Below, in pieces: positions 1-6,782 of a DNA stretch of 12,049 nt. The stretch lies in the NCBI GenBank assembly GCA_035712285.1, contig DASTBA010000093.1:1-12049 (forward strand), written 5' to 3'. The notes beneath the pieces are model-generated. The model saw only the letters and a list, made by a program, of their open reading frames with translations. It was not told where the DNA came from and made no database searches. Numbering within the stretch: position 1 is the stretch's first letter; every line of letters starts with the position of its first letter. The position numbers and the translations under genes were made by a program. Source of the DNA: CAMLHP01 sp035712285. GTDB lineage: Bacteria; Gemmatimonadota; Gemmatimonadetes; Gemmatimonadales; GWC2-71-9.

Positions 1-1
1 G

Positions 2-1933
2 AGCACCTGGCCGCTCTACCGCCAGTCGAAGTCGGGCTTCACCGCCCAGTTCGGCGACCTCACCGGCCTCCAGGGGCTGGCCAGTCCGGGCCATCTCGAA
101 GTCGCGCCCTATATCGTCACCAAGAACGTGCAGCAACCGGCCTCGGCGGACTTCGCGCGGAACCAGGAATTCACCGCGGGCGGCGACCTCAAGTACCGGC
201 TCGCTTCGAACCTGCTCCTCAATGCCACGATCAACCCCGACTTCGGGCAGGTGGAGGCGGACCCGTCGCAGCTCAACCTCAGCGCCTTCGAGACCTTCTT
301 CCAGGAGCGGCGGCCGTTCTTCGTGGAAGGGCGCGGCCTCTTCGACTTCCCGGTGAACTGTGTCGTGGTGGTGGACTGCAGCACCGGCGAGGGGCTCTTC
401 TATACCCGGCGCATCGGGCGGGCACCGCAGCTGGCGGGGATCCTGGGTGATGATTCCTCCCCCACCTCCACCAGTATCCTCGGTGCGGCGAAGATGACCG
501 GCCGACTGCCCGGCGGGTTCTCGCTCGGCGTGATGGACGCAGTGACCGACCACGTCGGCGGCCCGGGGAATTCCACCCTTGAACCCACCACGAACTACGC
601 CGTGGTGCGCGGCAGCCAGGACTACGCCAACGGCAACGGCAACGTGGGATTCATCGCGACGGGCGTGAACCGGGCCCTCGACGCGTCGAGCGAGCCGTAC
701 CTCCATCGCAGCGCCTACAGTGCCGGCCTGGACGCGCGGCGCCGCTTCGCCGGCTCGCTGGAAGTCTCGACCCGCCTCGATTTCAGCCGCGTGGCCGGGA
801 CGCCGGAGGCGATCGCGCGCACCCAGCGCAGCACCGTGCATCTCTACCAGCGCCCCGATGGCGATCTGGTCTTCGACTCCACCCGCACGTCGCTGAGCGG
901 CACCAACATGGAGTTCCGCTTCGCCAAGGTAGCGGGCCGGCGGCTGCAGTTCGAAACCGCCTATCAGCGCCGGTCGGCCGGGTTCGAGACCAATGATATC
1001 GGCTTCCTTCGCCAGGCGGACCAGCAGCAGTGGACCACCTGGGCGGCGCTGGCCTGGCGCACCCCCAACAAGATCTTCCAGCAGCTGCGCTGGAACTTCA
1101 ACAACTGGGAATACTGGACCATGGCCGGCCTGCCGACCGAACGGGCATTCAACACCAATACGCACATCCAGTTCACCAACCGCTGGTGGCTCCACATGGG
1201 CGGCACGCTCGGTCAGCTCGGAACCACCTACAGCGACCGCGCGGCACGGGGCGGGCCGGCGGTGCGGCAGGACCCCTACATCTCGCCGTGGCTCAGCATC
1301 GAGGGAGACGATCGCCACGCGCTGGTGCCATCGTTCTCGATGAACTACTTCCGCGGGGATGGCGGCCGGTCGCAGGAGATCAGCCTCCAGCCGGAGCTGG
1401 ACTACAAGCTGTCCAGCCGTTTCACCACGTCGCTCGCCGCCAACTGGGATCACAACCGGAACGACTCCCAGTACTTCGGCACCTTCACCGACTCGGTGGG
1501 TACGTCGCACTACACCTTCGCGCACCTGAAGCAGAAGACGCTGAGCCTCACCTTCCGGCTGGACTACACCTTCACGCCGACGGCGTCCCTGCAGGTGTAT
1601 GCGTCGCCCTTCATCTCGAAGGGCACCTACTCGAATGTCCGTGAACTGGCCGACCCGCGCGCGGCAAGTTACGACGATCGCTACCAGCCGTACGCCGACC
1701 CGGCGGTGAGCGCGGATCCGGGCGGGTTCAACTTCCAGCAGTTCCGCTCCAACGTGGTGTTCCGGTGGGAGTACCGGGCCGGCTCGACGCTGTTCCTGGT
1801 CTGGAGCCAGGGGCGGCAGAACTCGCTGCCGGTGGAGGGGAACACTTCGTTCACCCACGATCTGGGGGATCTCTTTAACGAGCGGGCGAACGACACTTTC
1901 CTCGTGAAGGTGAGTTACTGGCTGGCGCGGTAG
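2..1933 (+). CDS. DUF5916 outer-membrane beta-barrel protein, C-terminal part
   Basis: The frame is open to the left edge, so the true start lies outside; 643 residues are visible. The hallmark DUF5916 block sits at about residues 65-115 of the fragment: DLKY, then INPDFGQVEADPSQLNLSAF, then ERRPFFVEG. It is preceded by the typical FGDLTGLQGL and LEVAPYIV stretches. The rest is an alternation of aromatic and polar residues, as in outer-membrane beta strands, ending in the strand-like FLVKVSYWLAR. Family members usually carry an N-terminal signal peptide and a CBM9-like sugar-binding domain; neither is visible here. The molecular function of the family is not established; an outer-membrane location and a link to polymer or glycan handling are inferences. 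A Cys-x5-Cys pair (NCVVVVDC) lies at about residues 118-125. A repeat element follows the stop, so no operon link to the next gene is evident. Confidence 0.9.
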   Translation, partial: STWPLYRQSKSGFTAQFGDLTGLQGLASPGHLEVAPYIVTKNVQQPASADFARNQEFTAGGDLKYRLASNLLLNATINPDFGQVEADPSQLNLSAFETFFQERRPFFVEGRGLFDFPVNCVVVVDCSTGEGLFYTRRIGRAPQLAGILGDDSSPTSTSILGAAKMTGRLPGGFSLGVMDAVTDHVGGPGNSTLEPTTNYAVVRGSQDYANGNGNVGFIATGVNRALDASSEPYLHRSAYSAGLDARRRFAGSLEVSTRLDFSRVAGTPEAIARTQRSTVHLYQRPDGDLVFDSTRTSLSGTNMEFRFAKVAGRRLQFETAYQRRSAGFETNDIGFLRQADQQQWTTWAALAWRTPNKIFQQLRWNFNNWEYWTMAGLPTERAFNTNTHIQFTNRWWLHMGGTLGQLGTTYSDRAARGGPAVRQDPYISPWLSIEGDDRHALVPSFSMNYFRGDGGRSQEISLQPELDYKLSSRFTTSLAANWDHNRNDSQYFGTFTDSVGTSHYTFAHLKQKTLSLTFRLDYTFTPTASLQVYASPFISKGTYSNVRELADPRAASYDDRYQPYADPAVSADPGGFNFQQFRSNVVFRWEYRAGSTLFLVWSQGRQNSLPVEGNTSFTHDLGDLFNERANDTFLVKVSYWLAR

Positions 1934-1962
1934 GGGCGCACGGCCGAAAACCCGAGTCCATT

Positions 1963-2031
1963 GTCACCCCCGCGAAAGCGGGGGTCCATGGCGGAGTTGT
2001 CAACGTGGATTCCCGCGTGCGCGGGAATGAC
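1963..2031. repeat. Pair of inverted 26-nt hairpin repeats (REP-like)
   Basis: Two 26-nt copies face each other across a 17-nt spacer. The left copy (1963-1988) folds as CCCCCGC-GAAA-GCGGGGG inside GTCA...TCCA. The right copy (2006-2031) is inverted and folds as ATTCCCGCG-TG-CGCGGGAAT inside TGGA...TGAC. Read in the same direction, the copies differ at six positions. Four of these form two compensating changes (CC..GG against TT..AA), so pairing is kept. The other two lie in the loop. Further copies lie at 9012-9037 and 9165-9185. This looks like the widespread class of intergenic palindromic repeats. Confidence 0.85.
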
Positions 2032-2105
2032 GAACGCGCGCACTCCACTTGCCGGATTCGGTACCGGCCTCCATGTTCTCGTCGGCTATTCCACCCTGAC
2101 GATGC

Positions 2106-2110
2106 GGAGG
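2106..2110 (+). promoter_or_regulatory. Ribosome binding site that decides the oxidase start
   Basis: GGAGG ends 6 nt before the ATG at 2117. This favours 2117 over the in-frame ATG at 2102, which lacks such a site, and over the frame's extension back into the repeat at 1963-2031. Confidence 0.7.
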
Positions 2111-2116
2111 CGTTCC

Positions 2117-3262
2117 ATGATCCGGCGGCCGGCGTTGCTGGCGTTGGCTCTTCCCCTGCTGTGGCTCCTGCCGGTCGCAACCGCACCACGCTCTCGCTTG
2201 CATCACCCGCTGGTCAAGCCCCAAAGCCGCACGTACTACATCGCCGCGGACACCGTCTCGTGGAACTACGTCCCGGGCGGCCGCGACGGGATCGCCGGCG
2301 TGCCGTATGCCGACACGGCATTCTTTGCGGGTGCACCTCCCCGGCCGTTCCCGACCACCTATCACAAGGTGCTCTACCGGGAATACACCGACGGCACCTT
2401 CCGCACCCTGAAGCCTCGTCCCGCCGAATGGGACCACCTGGGCTTCCTGGGGCCGCTGATTCGCGGCGTGGTGGGCGACACTCTCCGGATCGTGTTCCGC
2501 AACAACGGAGACCGGCCGTACAGCATGCACCCGCACGGCGTGTTCTACGACAAGAATTCGGAGGGAGTGCCCTACAACGACGGCACCAGCGGATCGGACA
2601 AGGCGGACGACGGCGTGCCGCCCGGCGGCACGCACACCTATGTCTGGCTGGTGCCGGAGCGTGCCGGTCCCGGCCCGATGGAGGGCAGTTCGGTGATGTG
2701 GATGTACCACTCACATGTCGACGAAGTGCGGGACATCAACACCGGTCTGTTCGGTCCCATGATCATCACCGCGCGTGCCCATGCGCGTCCCGACGGCTCG
2801 CCGGACGACGTGGACCGCGAACTCATCGCGTCCTTCATGCAGGTCGAGGAACAGGACAGCTGGCTGGTGGGCCGGAATCTGCTGCCGAGCCCCGACTCGC
2901 TGTTCAAGCTCGGTCCCAAGACGAACCCGTCAGTGAAGCAGGACATCTACCCGTGGTTCGTCAAGTTCACCATCAACGGCTTCGTGCACGGCAGCATGCC
3001 GCTCGCCGACCTGACCTTCCGCCGCGGTCAGCACGTGCGCTGGTACCTGATGGGCTCGACCAACGACTTTGACTTCCACTCGCCCCACTGGCACGGCAAC
3101 ACGGTGGTGATCAACGGCATGCGCACCGACGTCACGGCCCTGCTGCCGATGCAGATGGTGACCGCCGACATGGTGCCCGACGATCCCGGTATCTGGCTGT
3201 TCCATTGTCACGTATCGTTCCACAACGGCGAGGGGATGGCAGTGCGGTACCGGGTGGAGTAG
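2117..3262 (+). CDS. Secreted two-domain multicopper oxidase, ceruloplasmin/hephaestin-like
   Basis: The protein has 381 residues. An N-terminal signal peptide (MIRRPALLALALPLLWLL, probable cut after ATA at about residue 23) sends it outside the cytoplasm. All four copper-ligand motifs of multicopper oxidases are present: HPHG (H138, H140), HSH (H198, H200), HSPHWH (H321, H324, H326) and HCHVSFHNGEGM (H363, C364, H365, H369, M374). This predicts one type-1 site with Met as axial ligand, plus a trinuclear cluster. Blocks such as KPRPAEWDHLGFLGPLIRG, YSMHPHGVFYDKNSEG and PERAGPGP resemble the first cupredoxin domain of ceruloplasmin and hephaestin more than plant-type laccases. With only two cupredoxin domains, the known relatives assemble as trimers and build the cluster between subunits. 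The substrate is unknown; oxidation of a metal ion such as Fe(II) or Cu(I) is an inference from the family. Confidence 0.92.
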   Translation: MIRRPALLALALPLLWLLPVATAPRSRLHHPLVKPQSRTYYIAADTVSWNYVPGGRDGIAGVPYADTAFFAGAPPRPFPTTYHKVLYREYTDGTFRTLKPRPAEWDHLGFLGPLIRGVVGDTLRIVFRNNGDRPYSMHPHGVFYDKNSEGVPYNDGTSGSDKADDGVPPGGTHTYVWLVPERAGPGPMEGSSVMWMYHSHVDEVRDINTGLFGPMIITARAHARPDGSPDDVDRELIASFMQVEEQDSWLVGRNLLPSPDSLFKLGPKTNPSVKQDIYPWFVKFTINGFVHGSMPLADLTFRRGQHVRWYLMGSTNDFDFHSPHWHGNTVVINGMRTDVTALLPMQMVTADMVPDDPGIWLFHCHVSFHNGEGMAVRYRVE

Positions 3263-3266
3263 GCCT

Positions 3267-3341
3267 TTCGGTGCCGCAGCGCCAGCAGGCGTCGAAATGG
3301 TCTTCGACCACCTCGCCGCACTTCGGACAGGTCCTGATCAT
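3267..3341 (-). pseudogene. Small zinc-ribbon reading frame, probably a remnant
   Basis: Reading leftward from an ATG at 3341, the first 25 codons encode MIRTCPKCGEV, about ten further residues, and then CWRCGTE. This is a CxxC-x10-CxxC zinc ribbon with C5, C8, C19 and C22, of the kind found in small bacterial zinc-ribbon proteins and at the ends of DUF2007-type proteins. After about residue 25 the frame runs on to a stop at 3132, but that part lies antisense to the oxidase 3' end and looks non-coding. No ribosome binding site precedes the ATG. The ribbon fits almost exactly into the space between the oxidase stop and the repeat at 3376-3416. It could be a truncated gene or a very short real one. 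The hydrolase gene upstream is on the same strand. Confidence 0.4.
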
Positions 3342-3375
3342 GGATGATCCGATGCTGACCGGTTGCAGCGCGCGG

Positions 3376-3416
3376 GTCCGTCGCTGAAGCGACGACTTGG
3401 CTGATATCGCTGAAGC
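3376..3416 (-). repeat. 41-nt palindromic intergenic repeat, copy 1
   Basis: Read on the minus strand, this matches 8889-8929 at 39 of 41 positions. It contains the hairpin CGTCGCT-TC-AGCGACG (3379-3394) and a second, decayed hairpin half (GCTTCAGCGA). It lies between the 3' end of the hydrolase gene and the zinc-ribbon frame, so both copies in the window are intergenic. Confidence 0.85.
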
Positions 3417-3450
3417 AACCTGTCAGGACGGCGCACGACCCCCGACCAAC

Positions 3451-4404
3451 CTACCACTCCCCCCGCCGGTGGTTCGACACCCACCGGTACATCCCCATCA
3501 CGTTGAGCGTGTGCATCGTGCCGTAGCCGGTCCACGACTGGACCTCGTTACTGAAGCGCACGTTGCGGTAGAGCTGGTCCCACGACTGGCCGGCGCGCAC
3601 CAGGTCCAGCACTTGCTGGTGGAGGTCGATCATGTAGGTGCGGAGCGCACGCTCGTCGGTCACGGTCGCCGGGGTGTAGTGCCCGACGTCAATCACCTTC
3701 ACGTCCTGCGCGATCACCCAGTCCAGCGTCTCGATCCAGCCGTCATAGTAGAAGTCGAGGAAATCGTTGTACGGCATCGTGTGGCTCTCGCACACGTCGG
3801 TGCACTGCAGGGCCTTGTACTTCGGGAACAGCACCATCGTCATGCTGTTGGAATGGCTCGGTGCCACGCGGTGGAGGAGCACCGTGTCGCCGCCCAGGGC
3901 GATGGTCATGTCCCGGTCGAAGACGCGGTCCGGCACCGCGGTGGGGATCTTCTCGCCGACGATCGGCTCCAGGGCGCGCTGGTTGGCCACCACGATGGCG
4001 CCATCCTGCTGGAACACCTGGGCGCCGCTGATGTGGTCGGCATGCGCGTGGGTGTAGACCACGTAGCGCACCTTCACGTGGAAGCGGCGCATGATCTCGT
4101 CGCGGAGCCAGGTGGCGGTGCAGGTCATGGCGGGATCGATCACCAGCGCGCCGTCGCGCGTGATCAGCACCAGCCCGCTATGCACCGCGAGCCCCGGCCC
4201 GGTGGTGTGGCGATAGAGATTCCCCTCGACCTGCGTCAGCCCGCGGGGATTGTCCGGACAGTCGGCGGCGGTGAAGTCGGGCAACCGGGCGCGGTTGGCA
4301 TACGGGGCCTTGTCCACCGGCGTGCCGTTGTCGCCGGTCTGGGCACCAGCCCGGAGCGGGGTCCCCAGCAGGAGCATTATCGGCAGATACAGCGCGACAC
4401 GCAT
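3451..4404 (-). CDS. Exported metallo-beta-lactamase-fold hydrolase
   Basis: The protein has 317 residues. A signal peptide (MRVALYLPIMLLLGTPLRAGAQ, cut near residue 22) indicates export. The fold is marked by the metal-binding HAHADH motif (H119, H121, D123, H124) at the end of YVVYTHAHADH. Candidate later ligands are H184 in APSHSNSM, D203 in QCTDVC and H242 in VGHYTP. The size and motif order suit the general MBL-fold hydrolase superfamily; the substrate cannot be read from sequence. It should not be taken as an antibiotic-resistance lactamase without closer comparison. The ATG at 4404 is supported by GGGAGGT (4411-4417, minus strand) 6 nt upstream. The gene is divergent from the hip module and shares its AT-rich upstream region. 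Cysteines C201 and C205 in the CTDVC segment are unusual beside the expected metal site. Confidence 0.88.
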   Translation of the reverse strand: MRVALYLPIMLLLGTPLRAGAQTGDNGTPVDKAPYANRARLPDFTAADCPDNPRGLTQVEGNLYRHTTGPGLAVHSGLVLITRDGALVIDPAMTCTATWLRDEIMRRFHVKVRYVVYTHAHADHISGAQVFQQDGAIVVANQRALEPIVGEKIPTAVPDRVFDRDMTIALGGDTVLLHRVAPSHSNSMTMVLFPKYKALQCTDVCESHTMPYNDFLDFYYDGWIETLDWVIAQDVKVIDVGHYTPATVTDERALRTYMIDLHQQVLDLVRAGQSWDQLYRNVRFSNEVQSWTGYGTMHTLNVMGMYRWVSNHRRGEW

Positions 4405-4410
4405 CGTCAG

Positions 4411-4417
4411 ACCTCCC
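4411..4417 (-). promoter_or_regulatory. Ribosome binding site of the MBL-fold hydrolase
   Basis: On the minus strand GGGAGGT ends 6 nt before the ATG at 4404, close to the ideal Shine-Dalgarno sequence and spacing. It fixes the start. Confidence 0.75.
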
Positions 4418-4452
4418 GGTAGGATTGGTCGGCTTCAATTCAGATCCATGCC

Positions 4453-4525
4453 ATCAATATCTCTAGTATAATATGTCATATATGGCGTATATGATCGCTA
4501 TATTGATTTAATCGGTCATATATGG
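4453..4525. promoter_or_regulatory. AT-rich divergent promoter and operator region of the hip module
   Basis: This stretch is strikingly AT-rich against GC-rich surroundings. It holds a perfect -10 hexamer TATAAT (4467-4472, plus strand), although no good -35 is visible. It also holds a perfect inverted repeat, TCATATA-TGGCG-TATATGA (4476-4494). The 11-mer GTCATATATGG occurs at 4475-4485 and again at 4515-4525, exactly 40 bp apart, and each copy contains the palindrome CATATATG. A further 8-bp inverted pair, ATCAATAT (4453-4460) and ATATTGAT (4500-4507), flanks the first operator. XRE/HipB-type proteins usually repress their own operon from such palindromes, so these are likely the binding sites of the regulator encoded next. 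The hydrolase gene transcribed the other way may be controlled too. Confidence 0.65.
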
Positions 4526-4875
4526 TATCTAATGTTGTAATGGACAGCATCCGACCAGTAGCCACCACCGGCGAGATCCTCGCCGAGCTCGGTCGCCGGC
4601 TTCAGCGGTATCGGTTGCAGCAGAATCGCACCGTGGCCGATGTGGCGGCGAGTGCCGGCCTGGGCACACGCACCGTTGACCGGGCGGAAGCCGGCGAGAA
4701 CCCGACCCTTGCCACCGTGGTCCAGATTCTCCGCGCCCTCGGCCGCCTGGATGCGCTCGACTCCTTCCTGCCGGTTCCGCTCGTCTCGCCGATCGAGCTG
4801 GCGGCCCTGAGCGGCCGCGAGCGGAAGCGGGCCGGCACGCCGCGCCGCCGCACTCCCCCGCCCGCCCATGACTGA
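4522..4875 (+). CDS. XRE-family HTH regulator, HipB-like antitoxin
   Basis: The protein has 117 residues. A Cro/C1-type helix-turn-helix spans about residues 22-76, from LGRRLQRYRLQQNRTVADVA through AGLGTRTVDRAEAGENPTLATVVQIL. A basic, proline-rich tail follows (GRERKRAGTPRRRTPPP). The gene overlaps the HipA-family kinase by 8 nt (ATGACTGA), the standard layout of HipBA modules, where the HTH protein binds and restrains the kinase and represses the operon. The start is uncertain. The ATG at 4522 lies inside one predicted operator copy, and an in-frame ATG at 4540 would leave that operator fully upstream. Neither has a visible ribosome binding site, suggesting weak initiation. Confidence 0.85.
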   Translation: MVSNVVMDSIRPVATTGEILAELGRRLQRYRLQQNRTVADVAASAGLGTRTVDRAEAGENPTLATVVQILRALGRLDALDSFLPVPLVSPIELAALSGRERKRAGTPRRRTPPPAHD

Positions 4876-6169
4876 TCCAGTCGCGGCGGCTCCGTACACC
4901 GTCGCCCGCGTGTACCTCTGGGGGAAGGAAGTCGGGGCCGTCGCCGAGGACCGCCAGGGCGGCGTGGTCTTCGAATATGCCGAGAGCTTCCGGCAATCGG
5001 GCCTCGAAATATCACCCATTCATCTCCCGCTATCGCGCCGGGGGCCGGTTTCCTTTCCCGCGCTGCAGCGGGTCGAGTCGTTCGCCGGATTGCCGGGTCT
5101 CCTGGCCGACTGCCTGCCGGATGCCTTCGGCAACGCCGTCATCCGCCGCTATTTCGAGGAGCGCGGCACCCCGGACGCCGCCATGCGGCCGGTGCAGAAG
5201 CTGCTCTACATGGGCAGCCGCGCGATGGGCGCGCTGGAATTCCGTCCGCCGCTGGAGGGCCGGACCAGTCGTGACAGCGATGACGCGCTGGCCATCGCGA
5301 GACTGGTGGAGGAGGCGCGCCGGGTCATCGAGGGCGATGCCTCCGTGGCGGTGCCGGAGATGATGCAGCTCGGCGCGTCGGCGGGCGGCGCGCGGGCCAA
5401 GGCGCTCATCCTGTGGAACCGTGGGGCGGGGCGCGTGAAGTCCGCCTTTGCGCCGCGCCGGGCGGGCGACGAGCACTGGCTCATCAAGTTCGACGGCGTC
5501 TCCGGCGGCATCGGCGGTCACGAGCTCGCGCGGGAGTTCCGGCCCGGTCCGTACGGCCGCATCGAATACGCCTATTCCGTGATGGCGCGGGCGGCCGGCA
5601 TCGAGATGACCGAGACCCACCTGCTGCGTGAGCGGGAGTTTGCCCATTTCATGACGCGGCGCTTCGACCGTGAGGGCGACGCCCGGCTCCACATGCACAG
5701 TCTTGGCGGATTGCATCATGCCGACTACAACATCCGGCAGGTGCTCTCCTATGAGGACTACTTCCGCACCATCCGGCTCCTCGGCATGGGCCAGCCGGAG
5801 GTGGACCAGGCCTATCGCCGGATGGTGTTCAATATCATGGCCCGGAACCAGGATGACCACGTCAAGAATGTCGCCTTCCTGATGGGGCCGGACGGGAAAT
5901 GGCGGCTCGCGCCGGCGTTCGACATGACGTTCGCGCATGGCGGCGCGTGGGCCATGACCCATCAGATGACCGCGCATGGCCAGGACGATCACTTCACCCG
6001 TGACGATCTCCTCGCCGTGGGCAGTGCGTTCGACGTGCCGAGGGGTGGTGCCGGGATCATCGAAGAGGTGGGGGCGTCGCTGGCGCTCTGGGAGGGGGCG
6101 GCGCGGGACGCCGGCGTGGATGTGGAAACGATCAGTAGAATCGCGGGGCTGTTCCGGCGATTTCCGTAA
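4868..6169 (+). CDS. HipA-family serine/threonine kinase toxin
   Basis: The protein has 433 residues, near the usual HipA length. The N-terminal HipA subdomain covers about residues 10-130, including PDAFGNAVI and YMGSRAMGALEF. The ATP-loop region is GASAGGARAKALI, with S171 seven residues before K178. This is the same spacing as the autophosphorylated serine of E. coli HipA. The catalytic core is NIMARNQDDHVKN (about 322-334), with D329 as likely catalytic base. The metal-binding aspartate is D352 in APAFDMTF, 23 residues later as in E. coli HipA (D309, D332). All key residues appear intact, so the kinase should be active. HipA-family toxins phosphorylate translation components such as aminoacyl-tRNA synthetases; the target here is unknown. 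Translation is probably coupled to the HTH gene, since no ribosome binding site precedes this ATG. It ends 13 nt from the convergent TfoX-like gene. Confidence 0.92.
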   Translation: MTDPVAAAPYTVARVYLWGKEVGAVAEDRQGGVVFEYAESFRQSGLEISPIHLPLSRRGPVSFPALQRVESFAGLPGLLADCLPDAFGNAVIRRYFEERGTPDAAMRPVQKLLYMGSRAMGALEFRPPLEGRTSRDSDDALAIARLVEEARRVIEGDASVAVPEMMQLGASAGGARAKALILWNRGAGRVKSAFAPRRAGDEHWLIKFDGVSGGIGGHELAREFRPGPYGRIEYAYSVMARAAGIEMTETHLLREREFAHFMTRRFDREGDARLHMHSLGGLHHADYNIRQVLSYEDYFRTIRLLGMGQPEVDQAYRRMVFNIMARNQDDHVKNVAFLMGPDGKWRLAPAFDMTFAHGGAWAMTHQMTAHGQDDHFTRDDLLAVGSAFDVPRGGAGIIEEVGASLALWEGAARDAGVDVETISRIAGLFRRFP

Positions 6170-6182
6170 GGTCGTCGTTGCG

Positions 6183-6500
6183 CTAAGCTCTTTTCCTCCT
6201 TCTCGCCACCTCCACCGCCTTCCCCACCCACAGCTCGAGCGTCTCCACGTCCTCGAGCAGCTCCTCCGGCACCTGGTAATACTGCATGACCTCGCCATCG
6301 GGTCCGAACGGCCGGAACGGCCCCATGCCGACGGCCACGTAATCGGGGCGGTTGGTGTCGTCCACCTTGTCCATCAGTGCGAAGAAGAGCGCATCGCTGT
6401 AGATCCCCACCCCGCCGAACATGGACCGGGCGCGGATGCCGGGCGCCACCCGGCCGAGCTGCTCGAGCACGAAGGTGCGGTAGGAGGGGGAGACGGGCAT
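6183..6500 (-). CDS. TfoX N-terminal-domain protein
   Basis: The protein has 105 residues from the ATG at 6500. It matches the TfoX_N pattern: SYRTFVLEQLG, then MFGGVGIYSDALFFALM, then VDDTNRPDY, then MGPFRPFGPDGEVMQYYQVP and a closing helix ending in KAVEVARRRKRA. The length equals a stand-alone TfoX_N domain. The frame extends upstream to a GTG at 6545, but those 15 residues look unlike the family, so 6500 is preferred; neither start has a strong ribosome binding site. The domain is named after the Sxy/TfoX competence regulator, but such single-domain proteins are widespread and mostly uncharacterised. A role in competence is not supported here. Confidence 0.85.
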   Translation of the reverse strand: MPVSPSYRTFVLEQLGRVAPGIRARSMFGGVGIYSDALFFALMDKVDDTNRPDYVAVGMGPFRPFGPDGEVMQYYQVPEELLEDVETLELWVGKAVEVARRRKRA

Positions 6501-6678
6501 GACGGCTGAAAGATAGGCGCTGGGTCCATATTCCACTCCGCCCACGTCATTCTCGCCCAGGTTGTCCTCAGGCCAGCTCCCGTCGAGATCGCAAACTTGT
6601 CAGCGTGGTGCCGGCTTTGTCGGCGGCAATGGGATGGTTGGCGGCGAGTGCGAGGATGGGCGACGAAGTGATGACGCA

Positions 6679-6705
6679 GGGCGGCTCGGCAAAATCGAGC
6701 CGCCC
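6679..6705. other. Perfect 10-bp hairpin in a gene-free stretch
   Basis: GGGCGGCTCG (6679-6688) and CGAGCCGCCC (6696-6705) pair perfectly around the 7-nt loop GCAAAAT. It lies about 80 nt beyond the stop of the SIMPL gene on the minus strand. No T tract follows on either strand, so it is not a classical intrinsic terminator. It may still act as a 3' stabilising or pausing hairpin. Nothing else of note was seen between 6546 and 6782. Confidence 0.6.
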
Positions 6706-6782
6706 GTGTGGCTCACTCGAGTTCCGGTTCCCGAGTCCCGAGCCCGGTTCTCGAGCCCCTGCGCGTCCGTCGTCGGAGCGAC

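Noticed and set aside
1961..2116. Extension of the oxidase reading frame upstream to 1961
   Set aside because: The extension translates the palindromic repeat at 1963-2031, and a good GGAGG plus a signal peptide place the start at 2117.
3397..4422. Long plus-strand frame opposite the MBL-fold gene
   Set aside because: It is rich in His, Val and Arg with no motifs, antisense to a gene with a clear signal peptide and HAHADH motif; a high-GC shadow.
5030..6298. Long minus-strand frame opposite the HipA-type kinase
   Set aside because: Low-complexity His/Arg/Pro-rich translation with no domain; the plus strand carries all HipA catalytic residues.
6183..6500. Competence regulator TfoX/Sxy
   Set aside because: Only the N-terminal domain is present and no competence genes are nearby; this domain is widespread outside competence.
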